Positions 36,376 to 45,954 of a stretch of DNA of 64,000 nt are shown in pieces; position 1 is the stretch's first letter; the number at the start of each line of letters is the position of its first letter. Source of the DNA: Methanobacteriota archaeon. GTDB lineage: Bacteria > Myxococcota > UBA727 > JABDBI01. Under the pieces are notes generated by a model. The model ran no database searches, was not told where the DNA came from, and saw only the letters and a program-made list of their open reading frames with translations. The translations under genes and the position numbers were made by a program. The stretch lies in contig JABDBI010000005.1 in the NCBI GenBank assembly GCA_013288705.1, positions 32,072 to 96,071 on the forward strand. The letters are read 5' to 3'.

Positions 36376-37596
36376 ATGACGAAGTGGTTTTCATTGTTCT
36401 TTCTCGCCATGCTCACCCTTACGGGTGCTTGCACATTCGTCTATGCAAAGCCCAAACCAGGCGAGAAGGGACGTAGCAACATCTTGCTTCCGGTGTGGAA
36501 GCCGTTTATGCCCAAGCGCTTGGCGCACGTCTACGACCATACCATTCTCAAAAACTACCGGGGCGCTTCTGATTGCCAACCATTTTGCCCGCAAATAGAT
36601 ATCTGGCAGTACCAATACCAGCCCAAAGGCCAGCCACTGATTTCTAGCACAATGCCTATCGCATCGAAAAAGAAGTACTGGAAAGTTCCCAGTGAAGCAC
36701 GAATTATGTCTGTTACATTGTTCGGAAATAAAAGTGAGTATTATGACGGTTTTCTAGAGTACTTAGAGAGCATTTCGCATATCAAACACGCCAATAAAAT
36801 AACCGACAATCTGTGGGGGTATGAAACATTCACTGTGCGCGTGTATGTTGCCAAAAGAAATCCTGATTTAAAGGCCGTGCTTGGTGATCTTATTGGTGAA
36901 ACACCGGACGCATATATTCAAAAACTTATCGCAGCTGGTTGCGAGATTGCTTATATTGACAACGGCATGCCCCGCGTCGACAAGGATGCGACGTTCTGGC
37001 GTTTTATGGTAGCGGCAGAAGAAATGCCTGAACAACAGCGTATACGCTACTTGCTTCGCGACGTGGACTGGCGCTTAACCGCAGCGGAAGCGTATGCCGT
37101 AGGGGAATGGATCGATAGCGGAATGCAATATCACAGACTCGGTATTCTCGCTTTGTGTATTGGTCCTATGAATGCCAGCATGTGGGGTGGAATGCACTCT
37201 GGTAAGGGTGACTTCACTAATCTTAAAACGTTGATGGAGTCCTTTCCATATCGTTATCATTATGGTGATGATGAATTATTCCTACGAGACCATATATGGC
37301 CTTATATCAAGTATTCAGGCTCCGTGATGACACATATTTACCCGCGGGATTGGAAATCCACCATTGTGAACCCATTCATGGGATGCTGCGAAGAACCTAC
37401 CCAAGAGTATTGCGACGCGATCAGAGCGGGAGGCAAATGTCCAGATATCGTGATGCCCGAAGACATTGCCTTTCCACAAGTAGCCCTTGGCAATCGGGCG
37501 CCTCTTGCTGAGCTGAAATCGTCCCCGGAAAACTTCGATATGCACCTCGATACCGATCGTGGCCGAAGAGTAAAAAAAGCGTTATCCGCGCGTTAG
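36376..37596 (+). CDS. Exported glycosyltransferase-like protein
   Basis: This 406-residue protein has an N-terminal signal or anchor with a possible lipobox (L-T-G-A-C). The middle shows the pattern of a little-studied glycosyltransferase-like family: L-R-D-V-D-W-R-L-T, then E-A-x-A-V-G-E-W-I, then M-W-G-G-M-H-S-G-K, and Y-G-D-D-E-L-F-L near residue 300. R-D-V-D may be the DxD-like nucleotide-sugar site. An exported location is odd for a sugar-nucleotide enzyme; the hydrophobic start may instead be a membrane anchor with the domain in the cytosol. It diverges from the Cys-rich lipoprotein gene. Confidence 0.62.
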   Translation: MTKWFSLFFLAMLTLTGACTFVYAKPKPGEKGRSNILLPVWKPFMPKRLAHVYDHTILKNYRGASDCQPFCPQIDIWQYQYQPKGQPLISSTMPIASKKKYWKVPSEARIMSVTLFGNKSEYYDGFLEYLESISHIKHANKITDNLWGYETFTVRVYVAKRNPDLKAVLGDLIGETPDAYIQKLIAAGCEIAYIDNGMPRVDKDATFWRFMVAAEEMPEQQRIRYLLRDVDWRLTAAEAYAVGEWIDSGMQYHRLGILALCIGPMNASMWGGMHSGKGDFTNLKTLMESFPYRYHYGDDELFLRDHIWPYIKYSGSVMTHIYPRDWKSTIVNPFMGCCEEPTQEYCDAIRAGGKCPDIVMPEDIAFPQVALGNRAPLAELKSSPENFDMHLDTDRGRRVKKALSAR

Positions 37597-37602
37597 GGCT
37601 TA

Positions 37603-38799
37603 TTAAGCAATAAGGAACGAGGCTCTCATCGCGGCCACCGACAGCACGTCATTTCCTAACTGCTTGGTTTTAATGGCTTCACCAAAACGCAATGTGCTAA
37701 AATTTGCATTGGGTATGGGTGCAACGCTAGGCACGCCTTGCCCACCCATTAGCACAGGCGCAGTGAACCACCAAAACTCGTCACATAGATCTGCAGCCAG
37801 AAGCGATGCCAACATTTTCCCACCGCTTTCAAGCATGACACTGGTAATGCCTTTGTGGCAGATTTGTTGTAAGGCAGAACGCAAATCTACACGACCGTTT
37901 TGTGCTGACACCTCACAGCGAACAATTCCAGCACGATCGAATTCCGCAATTTTCTCGGCAGATGCTTTGGAGGTATGCACGACAAGAGCGTTGCCATGCG
38001 ATCGATCATAGACATTCGCCGAGGGATTTGTTCGCAACGTGCTGTCCACCACGACGCGAAGTGGATGCCGACCTTCCTTCCCGTCAGAGAGACGCGTGGT
38101 AAGCCGTGGATTGTCGACGGCCACCGTATTTGCGCCAACCAAAATAGCATCGCAGCGGTCTCGTAATTGATGCACAACGGCGCGGGATTCAGCTCCAGTC
38201 AGTTCGGTCTGAGCTCCTTCGACCATAGCAATACGCCCATCCAGCGAGGCAGCCATTTTCGCAACCAACCACGGCATCTCTTTGCGCACTGCTTTCTCAA
38301 ATGGTGCAATGAGCTGCCTCGCGCAAGCAGCCTGCTCCTTGTGCTTTACCATATCCACCTGGATGCCAGCTTGCCTCAAGCGTTCGATTCCGTGGCCATT
38401 CACCAATGGATTCGGATCAGACACACCAACGACCGCCCTCACAATACCCGATTGCACCACATGTTCTGCACAGGGTGGGGTCTTTTTCCTAAAGTGGCTG
38501 CAGGGCTCAAGCGTCACATAAAGCGTTGCCCCTCTCGCCTTGTTGCCCGCGCGCATGAGCGCAATGGCCTCACCATGAGGCTCGCCGGCTCTTTCGTGGA
38601 AGCCCGTGCTAATCACTTGGCCATCCTTCACCACCACCGCTCCAACCGGCGGATTCGGATGCGTACCGCCGACTCCGTTTTGGGCTTCACGAAGCGCGAT
38701 TTGAAAAAAAATGTCGTCACGATCTGTGAAGTGAGCAGCGCTTTGGTCACCGTCAAGTATGAAACCGAATGGTGAAATCTCGAAGAAAGATCTAGCCAT
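37603..38799 (-). CDS. ribD: Bifunctional riboflavin deaminase-reductase
   Basis: This enzyme catalyses two steps of riboflavin synthesis. The N-terminal deaminase has the zinc His in G-E-P-H-G-E (usually H-A-E) and the Cys ligands in L-E-P-C-S-H plus T-P-P-C. The C-terminal reductase begins at about W-L-V-A-K-M-A-A-S-L-D-G-R. I use the ATG at 38799, which overlaps the nrdR stop and has TGAGGA upstream. A longer frame begins at 38844 inside nrdR. The nrdR-ribD order is common in bacteria. No FMN riboswitch is seen. Confidence 0.95.
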   Translation of the reverse strand: MARSFFEISPFGFILDGDQSAAHFTDRDDIFFQIALREAQNGVGGTHPNPPVGAVVVKDGQVISTGFHERAGEPHGEAIALMRAGNKARGATLYVTLEPCSHFRKKTPPCAEHVVQSGIVRAVVGVSDPNPLVNGHGIERLRQAGIQVDMVKHKEQAACARQLIAPFEKAVRKEMPWLVAKMAASLDGRIAMVEGAQTELTGAESRAVVHQLRDRCDAILVGANTVAVDNPRLTTRLSDGKEGRHPLRVVVDSTLRTNPSANVYDRSHGNALVVHTSKASAEKIAEFDRAGIVRCEVSAQNGRVDLRSALQQICHKGITSVMLESGGKMLASLLAADLCDEFWWFTAPVLMGGQGVPSVAPIPNANFSTLRFGEAIKTKQLGNDVLSVAAMRASFLIA

Positions 38800-39256
38800 G
38801 CGCATCCTCACGCCGCATCTTATTGAGCTCTTCGGCAAACTCATTCATATCGCGAAACGACCGATACACGCTGGCAAATCGTACATACGCCACTTCATCT
38901 ATTTGCCGCAGCGCCTTCATCACTTGCTCGCCAAACCATTGTCCAGCAATCTCGCGCTCGCCCAGCTCTTGGGCGGCGCGCTCGATACTTGATGCGATCT
39001 CTTCAAGGTCCGAGGTCGACACTGGACGCTTCTCGCATGCGCGTCTCATCCCTGCGACAAGCTTGGTGCGATCGAATAATTGTCTTCGGTTATCGCGCTT
39101 AATGACTTGCAAGGCCATTTCTTCCACGCGCTCGTAGGTTGTAAAGCGCCGCGGACAGCTCACGCAGGAGCGCCGCCGGCGAATGGCTTTGCCATCTTCT
39201 GTTTCCCGGGAATCGATCACGCTGGTATCAGGCGAGCCACAGTACACACATTTCAC
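38792..39256 (-). CDS. nrdR: Transcriptional repressor of ribonucleotide reductase genes
   Basis: This 154-residue repressor has an N-terminal zinc ribbon (C-V-Y-C and C-V-S-C) and an ATP-cone (from I-K-R-D-N-R-R-Q-L-F-D) that senses ATP/dATP. It binds NrdR boxes before nrd operons; none of those operons is in the window. The 3' end overlaps ribD by eight bases. Confidence 0.96.
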   Translation of the reverse strand: MKCVYCGSPDTSVIDSRETEDGKAIRRRRSCVSCPRRFTTYERVEEMALQVIKRDNRRQLFDRTKLVAGMRRACEKRPVSTSDLEEIASSIERAAQELGEREIAGQWFGEQVMKALRQIDEVAYVRFASVYRSFRDMNEFAEELNKMRREDAHG

Positions 39257-39312
39257 GGCGACTACCTAGGTTTGGTGGATGGGAGCAATTCTATTTATCA
39301 CGTTGCCGGCCA

Positions 39313-39339
39313 TTGACCAAAGGATTTTGCTTTTATACG
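39313..39339 (+). promoter_or_regulatory. Likely sigma-70 promoter of tRNA-Pro
   Basis: TTGACC at 39313-39318 and TATACG at 39334-39339 are spaced by 15 bases. The tRNA begins 13 bases after the -10 hexamer, which fits a start point just upstream of the mature 5' end. The 15-base spacer is short of the ideal 17. Confidence 0.5.
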
Positions 39340-39351
39340 CACCCTGTCAAT

Positions 39352-39428
39352 CGGAGCGTGGCGCAGCTTGGTAGCGCACTAGACTGGGGGTCTAGGGGTC
39401 GCAGGTTCAAATCCTGTCGCTCCGACCA
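39352..39428 (+). tRNA. tRNA-Pro (anticodon GGG)
   Basis: The acceptor stem cggagcg/cgctccg is perfect. The D arm is gcgcagcttggtagcgc, the anticodon stem ctaga/tctag holds the loop ctggggg with anticodon GGG, and the T arm contains ggttcaaatcc. The 3' end has the discriminator A and an encoded CCA (39426-39428). It reads CCC (and perhaps CCU) proline codons. Confidence 0.97.
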
Positions 39429-39507
39429 TTTTCCAAAAAAATCTTGAATAGTTTTCGCCAATCGGATTGTTAGCGAGTTATACAAGAGTGTTTTGGAGGA
39501 TCATCGC

Positions 39508-41595
39508 ATGATTTCGAGCGCCTTATGGGTAGTACTCGCGTCGGGTATTTTTGCACTTCTGTATGGGCTCGTTCTCATTCGCATGGTGCTCGCCAAGAAC
39601 ACTGGCTCAGCGAAGATGATGGAAATCGCCAGCGCCATCCAAGAAGGCGCGCGGGCCTATCTTAACCGCCAATATCAAGTTATCGCAGTAATCGGCGTCG
39701 TCATTTGTATAGGCCTCACTCTGCTCATGGGGTGGACTGTTGGCCTCGGCTTTGTCCTCGGCGCACTCTTATCGGGCATCGCTGGTTTTATTGGCATGAA
39801 TATTTCGGTGCGGGCCAATGTGCGCACCTGTGAAGCCGCGCGGACCAGCATGCAGGGCGCGCTTGACATTGCATTTCGATCGGGAGCAATCACTGGCCTT
39901 TTGGTCGTTAGCCTCGGCATTCTCGGCATTGCGCTTTACTATATTTTGCTGACAAATCTCGGGATTACCGATCGACAGCTGTTCAACGGATTGATCGCGC
40001 TCTCGTTTGGCGCGTCGCTTATTTCTATATTTGCACGTCTTGGCGGTGGCATTTTCACGAAAGGTGCGGACGTTGGCGCCGATATGGTCGGCAAAATCGA
40101 GGCTGGCATTCCAGAAGATGATCCGAGAAATCCTGCAGTTATCGCCGATAACGTTGGCGACAACGTCGGTGATTGCGCCGGCATGGCGGCGGATTTGTTT
40201 GAGACCTACGTGGTCACACTCGTAGGATCCATGCTTTTAGCTGGCATCTATTTTCAGGGCGCAGCGCGTGAAACTCTGCTGATGTATCCGCTTTTGATCG
40301 CAGGCTTGTGCATTTTTGCGTCGGTGATTGGTACGTTCTTCGTCAAGCTCTCGAAGTCACAGGACATTATGGGCGCGCTCTACAAAGGATTTTTTGCAAC
40401 TGCAGTCTTTTCTGCAGTCGCAGTATTTTTCATCACCTATCACTTTGTGGGTTTCGACACGCAGTTTTCGATTGGGGCCAAACTGTTCACTGGGAAGAAT
40501 CTCTTTTGCTGTGCGATAACCGGGCTTGTCGTGACTGCCTTACTCATGTGGATTACCGAGTATTACACGACAACCAAGAGCCGGCCTGTAAGAAGCATTG
40601 CTGAGTCTTCACTCACTGGTCATGGCACCAATATTATTCAGGGTATTGCCGTCTCCATGGAAGCAACGGCTCTCCCCGTGATCGTGATCAGCATTGGCAT
40701 TATCGTCGCCTATCAGAATGCCTACCTGTACGGCATTGCCATTGCCGCCACTACGATGCTTGCAGTTGCTGGCATGATCGTGGCACTCGACGCGTATGGA
40801 CCGGTAACAGACAACGCTGGTGGCATAGCAGAAATGTGTGGCTTGCCACCGGATGTGCGCAAAACGACCGATGCACTCGACGCAGTAGGCAACACCACCA
40901 AAGCTGTGACGAAAGGTTATGCCATAGGTTCAGCTGGCTTTGCTGCGCTCGTGCTTTTTGCGGCGTTTCTCGAGGACCTGAAACACTTTTTCCCACATCT
41001 CAACGTGCAATTTTTCCTCGCTGACGCATTTGTCCTTGTGGGTTTGCTGCTTGGTGGACTGCTACCCTATCTGTTTGGTGCACTGAGCATGATGGCAGTG
41101 GGCCGTGCGGCACAATCGGTAGTGGTCGAAGTGCGTCGACAGTTCAAGGAAAAACCCGGGATCATGAATGGAACTGAGAAACCGGATCATGGTCGCGCGG
41201 TGGATATTTTAACAAAGACTGCCATCAAAGAGATGATTCTTCCGTCGCTACTGCCTGTTTGCGCGCCAGTTTTGGTGTATTTCGTCGTGTATTTTGCGAT
41301 TGGTCAAACAGAAGCATTTACCACGCTTGGTTCTATGCTTTTGGGAATTGTAATCACAGGGCTCTTTGTCGGCTTGTCGATGACGGCAGGCGGTGGTGCA
41401 TGGGATAACGCTAAAAAATATATTGAGGATGGATTCTTTGGCGGCAAGGGGTCTGACGCGCATAAGGCTGCGGTGACGGGAGATACGGTGGGCGACCCGT
41501 ATAAAGATACGGCGGGGCCGGCGATTAATCCGATGATTAAGATTGCCAATATCGTGGCATTGTTGCTGCTGGCGATTTTGGGCAGTGCGCATTAA
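39508..41595 (+). CDS. hppA: Proton-pumping membrane pyrophosphatase, K+-independent type
   Basis: This 695-residue integral membrane enzyme uses pyrophosphate hydrolysis to pump H+. It has the substrate site [11 protein letters not shown] and two Asp-rich motifs ([18 protein letters not shown]). The stretch G-N-T-T-K-A near residue 465 has Lys where K+-dependent enzymes have Ala, so this one should be K+-independent. The ATG has a GGAGG eight bases upstream. It could save energy during pyrophosphate-producing synthesis. Confidence 0.95.
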   Translation: MISSALWVVLASGIFALLYGLVLIRMVLAKNTGSAKMMEIASAIQEGARAYLNRQYQVIAVIGVVICIGLTLLMGWTVGLGFVLGALLSGIAGFIGMNISVRANVRTCEAARTSMQGALDIAFRSGAITGLLVVSLGILGIALYYILLTNLGITDRQLFNGLIALSFGASLISIFARLGGGIFTKGADVGADMVGKIEAGIPEDDPRNPAVIADNVGDNVGDCAGMAADLFETYVVTLVGSMLLAGIYFQGAARETLLMYPLLIAGLCIFASVIGTFFVKLSKSQDIMGALYKGFFATAVFSAVAVFFITYHFVGFDTQFSIGAKLFTGKNLFCCAITGLVVTALLMWITEYYTTTKSRPVRSIAESSLTGHGTNIIQGIAVSMEATALPVIVISIGIIVAYQNAYLYGIAIAATTMLAVAGMIVALDAYGPVTDNAGGIAEMCGLPPDVRKTTDALDAVGNTTKAVTKGYAIGSAGFAALVLFAAFLEDLKHFFPHLNVQFFLADAFVLVGLLLGGLLPYLFGALSMMAVGRAAQSVVVEVRRQFKEKPGIMNGTEKPDHGRAVDILTKTAIKEMILPSLLPVCAPVLVYFVVYFAIGQTEAFTTLGSMLLGIVITGLFVGLSMTAGGGAWDNAKKYIEDGFFGGKGSDAHKAAVTGDTVGDPYKDTAGPAINPMIKIANIVALLLLAILGSAH

Positions 41596-41606
41596 GCTGA
41601 ATATTC

Positions 41607-42194
41607 CTAACGATGGCAGTGCACGATTTCGTTTTGAAGCGTCGCAATTTCTTCGGCCTGTACCTGCAGAGCCGCAGCCAACATAGATGTATATGCATAT
41701 AAATCCACATGATTGCCATCGCTAGCTATCTGTTTTATCATGCTCGAATCTTTGATATCGTCAATGATAAAACCCAAGTGCAAGGGTGTCTCTTTTGAAT
41801 CCCACGCATATTTGTATGTCGCCAAATGCAAGCGCATCATCGCATCATGTTGTCGATGAAGATCCTCCTGGCTAAGATATTTAATTTCGCTTTTATATGC
41901 GCGCCGAGAAATGGGGCAGCCTCCCGTTTGTTTTGTTGGGTCTTGGTCGCTACACACATAGAGTGAGTTGCAGTCATTGATAGGATCACACCGCTGACCC
42001 GCCGAATTGCAAGCGGATCCCAGAGCTTGCAAAAGTGTGCATGGCGGAACATTCGGTTGCGTCCGATGGCCACCCGCGCGACAGACCGGATCTCCGCACG
42101 TCGAATACCATTGCAAGTTTTGGGCCTGCGCAGTGGAGGTTTGATTTGTGCAAGATGCCAGGAACAAAATCAGGACTAAGACGGAAATTTTCAT
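41607..42194 (-). CDS. Lipoprotein with S74-like (tail-fibre chaperone-like) end
   Basis: This 195-residue protein has a lipoprotein signal (F-L-A-S-C, Cys near residue 15), a Cys-rich part, then a C-terminal segment that recalls the intramolecular chaperone/peptidase S74 domain: K-S-E-I-K-Y-L-S, a central Y-K-Y-A-W, L-G-F-I-I-D-D-I-K and a final coiled segment with A-L-Q-V-Q-A-E-E-I. In phage tail spikes this domain trims itself with a Ser-Lys pair after trimer folding. I cannot confirm the catalytic pair here. I chose the ATG at 42194; a longer frame opens at 42311. Confidence 0.6.
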   Translation of the reverse strand: MKISVLVLILFLASCTNQTSTAQAQNLQWYSTCGDPVCRAGGHRTQPNVPPCTLLQALGSACNSAGQRCDPINDCNSLYVCSDQDPTKQTGGCPISRRAYKSEIKYLSQEDLHRQHDAMMRLHLATYKYAWDSKETPLHLGFIIDDIKDSSMIKQIASDGNHVDLYAYTSMLAAALQVQAEEIATLQNEIVHCHR

Positions 42195-42338
42195 TCTTGC
42201 ATTTTGTGACATTCTCCTGTCGCATAGCAAGCACGGCCAAAAAAAAGTTAGGCCAACCCAAAAGACCGCGCCAAGGTATATCAATGCTGAATAGAACTCA
42301 GCACGAAACACACCATATCAATGCAGGGAGCAGCCGAA

Positions 42339-43001
42339 ATGCCTTTGAATCCAACCAACGGTCAAGCAGCCGCTAATTGTTGCAACACGCCAGTGGAGAC
42401 GACGTTTCAAGTCGCCTCTGGTTCGCGGGTAATAGGCCGAGCAACTGCTTTTATTGATGGTCTACCCGATCGGCTCGACTTCAATACGGATGGAGCCACG
42501 AGATGGGAGAAGTTCAAGAATTCCATAACCGGTGGCGTTAACATGGGACTCGCCTGTGGCGCAACTGCTGGCTATGGCCTGATGGCTGTGCCAGACACTT
42601 TCCTCGGTCGGGGTGACACACAAGATCCACAACTTCATAACGCGATTGACAGAGTCGGTTTTAGCGAGGGGCTCGTCGGTATGGCCATGCATGGTGCGAC
42701 CTATGTGGCCGGTGGCGTGTCTACCATTCCGGCTGGTGCAGCAGGCCTCATCGCGGGTGCAGTCTCGGCTCCGGCAGCGAGTGTGCCGGCTCGCCAGCAC
42801 ATTGGGTGGGTAGCAAACACCAGCTCCAACGTTGCCTTTAACGTCGTGGGTACAGCTGCTGCTGTGCCTTTGGGGGTCACATCGGGTGCGCTCAAACTTC
42901 CGTCACTTGCTGCCAAATACGTCATCACCGGCGTGGGTGCGCTGCTGGGTGGTATCTTCGGTTTCTTTGTTGGATCGGTGCGCGCAATAGCGAATCGCTA
43001 G
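42339..43001 (+). CDS. Gly/Ala-rich membrane protein of unknown function
   Basis: This 220-residue protein has several hydrophobic Gly/Ala/Val-rich segments (after about residue 60) and a last strongly hydrophobic stretch A-L-L-G-G-I-F-G-F-F-V-G-S-V near the end. The N-terminal 60 residues are polar. No signal peptide or family is recognised. The last four bases overlap the stop of the convergent gene. The start at 42339 is chosen over 42321 because it leaves no odd leader, but there is no strong ribosome site at either. Confidence 0.55.
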   Translation: MPLNPTNGQAAANCCNTPVETTFQVASGSRVIGRATAFIDGLPDRLDFNTDGATRWEKFKNSITGGVNMGLACGATAGYGLMAVPDTFLGRGDTQDPQLHNAIDRVGFSEGLVGMAMHGATYVAGGVSTIPAGAAGLIAGAVSAPAASVPARQHIGWVANTSSNVAFNVVGTAAAVPLGVTSGALKLPSLAAKYVITGVGALLGGIFGFFVGSVRAIANR

Positions 43002-44437
43002 CGCATTCCGAGTTCTACCTGCAATCGACGCGCTTCTTGGGCAACCAAGAAAGAAATGTGAAAGCGGATTTTCTCAGCCACTATTTTTACTTGCTCAAGA
43101 ATTCGTCGTCGAGCTTCTGTGTCCAACGCTGCAGCATTCTGGTTCACAAATTGACGCAATTGATTGAGCTCGCTCAATAGAGCTGCCTCTACATCTTCGT
43201 TGACGGGCGTTCCGTCTATGTGGATGGCTAGAAAATCTCGCAACGCTGCCAAACGCACAAATGCTTCTGGCGTCGGATACAACGCCTCGTTTCTTCGGAT
43301 CGCAGCCAAATGGGCGGCCGTCTGCCTTCGCACGTTTTCTGCCTGAATTCCTTCGATGGTGACGGTGGGAGATCCCAGTAATCGAGCTACCTCATCGCGG
43401 TTTCGCAGGTCCATTCGATGCGAGGCTGGTAACGGAAACGAAAATTGTGGTAACGGCAATGTTAAACCAACGGCTTCGCGCACCTGTCTTGCATACGGAT
43501 AAAGTTGCAGCAAGAGTTGTTGCAGGCCAAGGGTGACACTCAGGTATTCATCCTGTAGCGCGCGCGGCAGATGCCGAAGGCGATCATTTGGCAGGAGCGA
43601 GCCATGGTAACTGCAACTCATCATCTCAAAAAGCAAATACGCTGACATGAGACTCGGGAAGTACCGGCTTTCATGCTCAAGGAGGATCCGGTTCGGTCTC
43701 TCCATAAACCTCCCATATATTCGCACTATCTCAAGCGCTGCAGACGCAGACGGTTGATCCGGCAGCCGCTGGGAGTCGACAAAGCGCACTAAGGCACCGT
43801 GATGGTTGTTCCGCGCGTGCACCTGCGCATGTTCGGTAAAAGCCAAATAGCGTTGATTAAGAAAAATAAAGGCATGCGCAAAACGAAGGAAAAGTCGGTC
43901 AACTTCTGGGTGATGCGTCAGTAACGGGTGGGCAAGGCGGGCAGGAACCATCGTCTCACGCCCTATGATCAAAATAGAAGAGGCACCTCGAGCGGGCACA
44001 TGTATGTGGCTGTGTTCAAGCATGCCCATGTCTCGCAGGCGCGCAAATGTTGGTGGATGTGAAAGTAATTCTTCGTCGCGGTCGCGAGCGAGTATCTCGA
44101 TGAAAGAGTGGCCATGAGCTCCGTCTAGAGACAGTTCGCGATAGAGCGAAGCAAGTTGGAGCGGTCCGAATTCTGCCCGGCCAAAATAATATTGAAAAAC
44201 TGTTCGGATAACACTGTCTGGCCAGCGGAGCCAAGATTGCAGTGTATCATACAGGCTGTCCCAGGTAGGTGCCGCTGGCCCTACGACTTCTTGCGCATGA
44301 GCTATCTGCGCAAGCTGCTGGTGCGGATCTGTGCGCCGCACAGCGGGCGCTCCATGACCACTGGCCTGCGTACTGAGTGAGCCAAAGAGTGAGGCAGGAA
44401 TAAAGCAAACAAAAAAGTAAACTTTCAATTTATTCAT
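42998..44437 (-). CDS. Secreted protein of unknown function
   Basis: This 479-residue protein has a signal peptide of about 27 residues (ending S-T-Q-A-S). It is rich in Leu, Arg and His and mostly helical. The C-terminal 100 residues have coiled-coil character (E-L-N-Q-L-R-Q-F-V-N-Q-N). I recognise no catalytic motif. An in-frame start at 44470 would give a longer, less typical signal. It lies between two other lineage-specific genes. Confidence 0.65.
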   Translation of the reverse strand: MNKLKVYFFVCFIPASLFGSLSTQASGHGAPAVRRTDPHQQLAQIAHAQEVVGPAAPTWDSLYDTLQSWLRWPDSVIRTVFQYYFGRAEFGPLQLASLYRELSLDGAHGHSFIEILARDRDEELLSHPPTFARLRDMGMLEHSHIHVPARGASSILIIGRETMVPARLAHPLLTHHPEVDRLFLRFAHAFIFLNQRYLAFTEHAQVHARNNHHGALVRFVDSQRLPDQPSASAALEIVRIYGRFMERPNRILLEHESRYFPSLMSAYLLFEMMSCSYHGSLLPNDRLRHLPRALQDEYLSVTLGLQQLLLQLYPYARQVREAVGLTLPLPQFSFPLPASHRMDLRNRDEVARLLGSPTVTIEGIQAENVRRQTAAHLAAIRRNEALYPTPEAFVRLAALRDFLAIHIDGTPVNEDVEAALLSELNQLRQFVNQNAAALDTEARRRILEQVKIVAEKIRFHISFLVAQEARRLQVELGMR

Positions 44438-44484
44438 AATTAAACCAAATTTGCAGACATTGATACCCACTCCATATATTAAAT

Positions 44485-45945
44485 CTATTTAATTAGTCTA
44501 GGGGGTGTGGCCGGTGTCCACCTTGCATTCGCTTTGCTCAATCCACTCGAAACATGTGTCTCCTCACCCCCATCGACAATCACCCCCTCAACACCATCCA
44601 GCTTCTCAATCACCTTCATACCTTCGATTGGGCCGAGCACAAAAACGCCTGTTGCCAAGGCATCCGCCCAGTATGCTTTCTTCGTCAAAATCGTCACGCT
44701 TTGACACTGCTCTGCCGGATATCCCGTGCGCGGATCAATGATATGTGCATAACGCTTATTCTTATAAATAAAGAACCTTTCGCTATCGCCTGACGACGCC
44801 ACTGCACCGTTCGAGATGGGAATCACCGCAAAGTTCTTGCTCTTGTCACGCGGATCTTGAATCGCGATATTCCACATGCGCCCGTTGTTGCGCCCTCGAA
44901 CAGCTAAATCTCCGCCAGCATTCACCCCGTAGTCGGTGAAACCAGATTTCCCCAAGATATCCATTGCCCGATCGACGGAATATCCCTTCGCGATACCACC
45001 CAAACCGATCTTCATACCTCTCTTCTTTAAAAAAGCTGTCCCACGTACTTTGTCGATTTGTAAGTTCTCAATCCCGACAAGACGTTGTCTTCTTTTGATG
45101 TCTGCATCTCGTGGTGGCTTGGGATTTGGAGCATTGAAATTCCACAAACTTCCAGCAGACGCATAGGTAATATCATACGCACCCGAGGTGATTTCATGCA
45201 CTCTCTTTGCTTCTTCCAGCAAAAAGAGAATCTCAGGATCTACCTTGACCGGCTTCTTGCCCGCCATGTGATTGATCGTCATGAGCTCACTCTCTCGCCA
45301 ATCGGTCATTAAGTCTTCAATGCGCTTCATCTCAGCCAGAGCCGCATCGATGGCCTGCTCGGCTTTCTCATGCTCATCGCTCAAAACGACGATCGATATG
45401 CTCGTGCCCATCAAAACAGCTTCTCGTGTGTGACTTGTTTTCGACTTCACTGGCGCAGGAGGAGATTTTTCTTGTCCAAGAGCCAATAGCTTCGGCAGCA
45501 GATATTTCACACGGTTGCCAGTTTGCCTGATTTTACCTTGCCGATCGACAACAACGAATGTCGGCGTTTCTGTCACACCAAAAAGATCCGACAGTTTTCC
45601 TTTGCCATCTTGCACAACAGGAAATTCCATCTCTGCCTGCTTCACAAACTGAATGGCTTTGTCGATGTCCGTGTCGATATCAATTGCAACAATATCAACG
45701 TCCCTTCCATTCTTTTTATACAGGTCTTTGAGCACAGGAATTTCGTTGCGACAGCTTTCACACCAAGTTGCCCAAAAAACAATGAGTGTTGGTTTTTCTA
45801 ACGCCGCTGGATTAAAAACAAATTTCTGGCCACCTAGGTTTTTTGCTTCGAAGGCGGGAGCGAGCTTTTCTTCTACAGCAGCAGCGAGATGCTGGGAAAG
45901 AACAAACAACAATAGCGTCAGGCGCAATACATAGATTGCATTCAC
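44485..45945 (-). CDS. Exported TlpA-like thioredoxin fused to ApbE FMN transferase
   Basis: This 486-residue exported protein has a signal peptide (1-23), a TlpA/AhpC-type thioredoxin domain with W-C-E-S-C (Cys62, Cys65), and from about residue 172 an ApbE domain. ApbE shows G-G-I-A-K-G-Y-S, N-A-G-G-D-L, H-I-I-D-P-R-T-G and A-D-A-L-A-T-G motifs. ApbE attaches FMN to Thr/Ser of exported redox proteins; the thioredoxin may keep a partner's cysteines reduced. It begins a tight group with DUF3570 and DUF4266 genes on the same strand. The fusion of the two activities is notable. Confidence 0.9.
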   Translation of the reverse strand: MNAIYVLRLTLLLFVLSQHLAAAVEEKLAPAFEAKNLGGQKFVFNPAALEKPTLIVFWATWCESCRNEIPVLKDLYKKNGRDVDIVAIDIDTDIDKAIQFVKQAEMEFPVVQDGKGKLSDLFGVTETPTFVVVDRQGKIRQTGNRVKYLLPKLLALGQEKSPPAPVKSKTSHTREAVLMGTSISIVVLSDEHEKAEQAIDAALAEMKRIEDLMTDWRESELMTINHMAGKKPVKVDPEILFLLEEAKRVHEITSGAYDITYASAGSLWNFNAPNPKPPRDADIKRRQRLVGIENLQIDKVRGTAFLKKRGMKIGLGGIAKGYSVDRAMDILGKSGFTDYGVNAGGDLAVRGRNNGRMWNIAIQDPRDKSKNFAVIPISNGAVASSGDSERFFIYKNKRYAHIIDPRTGYPAEQCQSVTILTKKAYWADALATGVFVLGPIEGMKVIEKLDGVEGVIVDGGEETHVSSGLSKANARWTPATPPRLIK

Positions 45946-45954
45946 TGAAATCTC

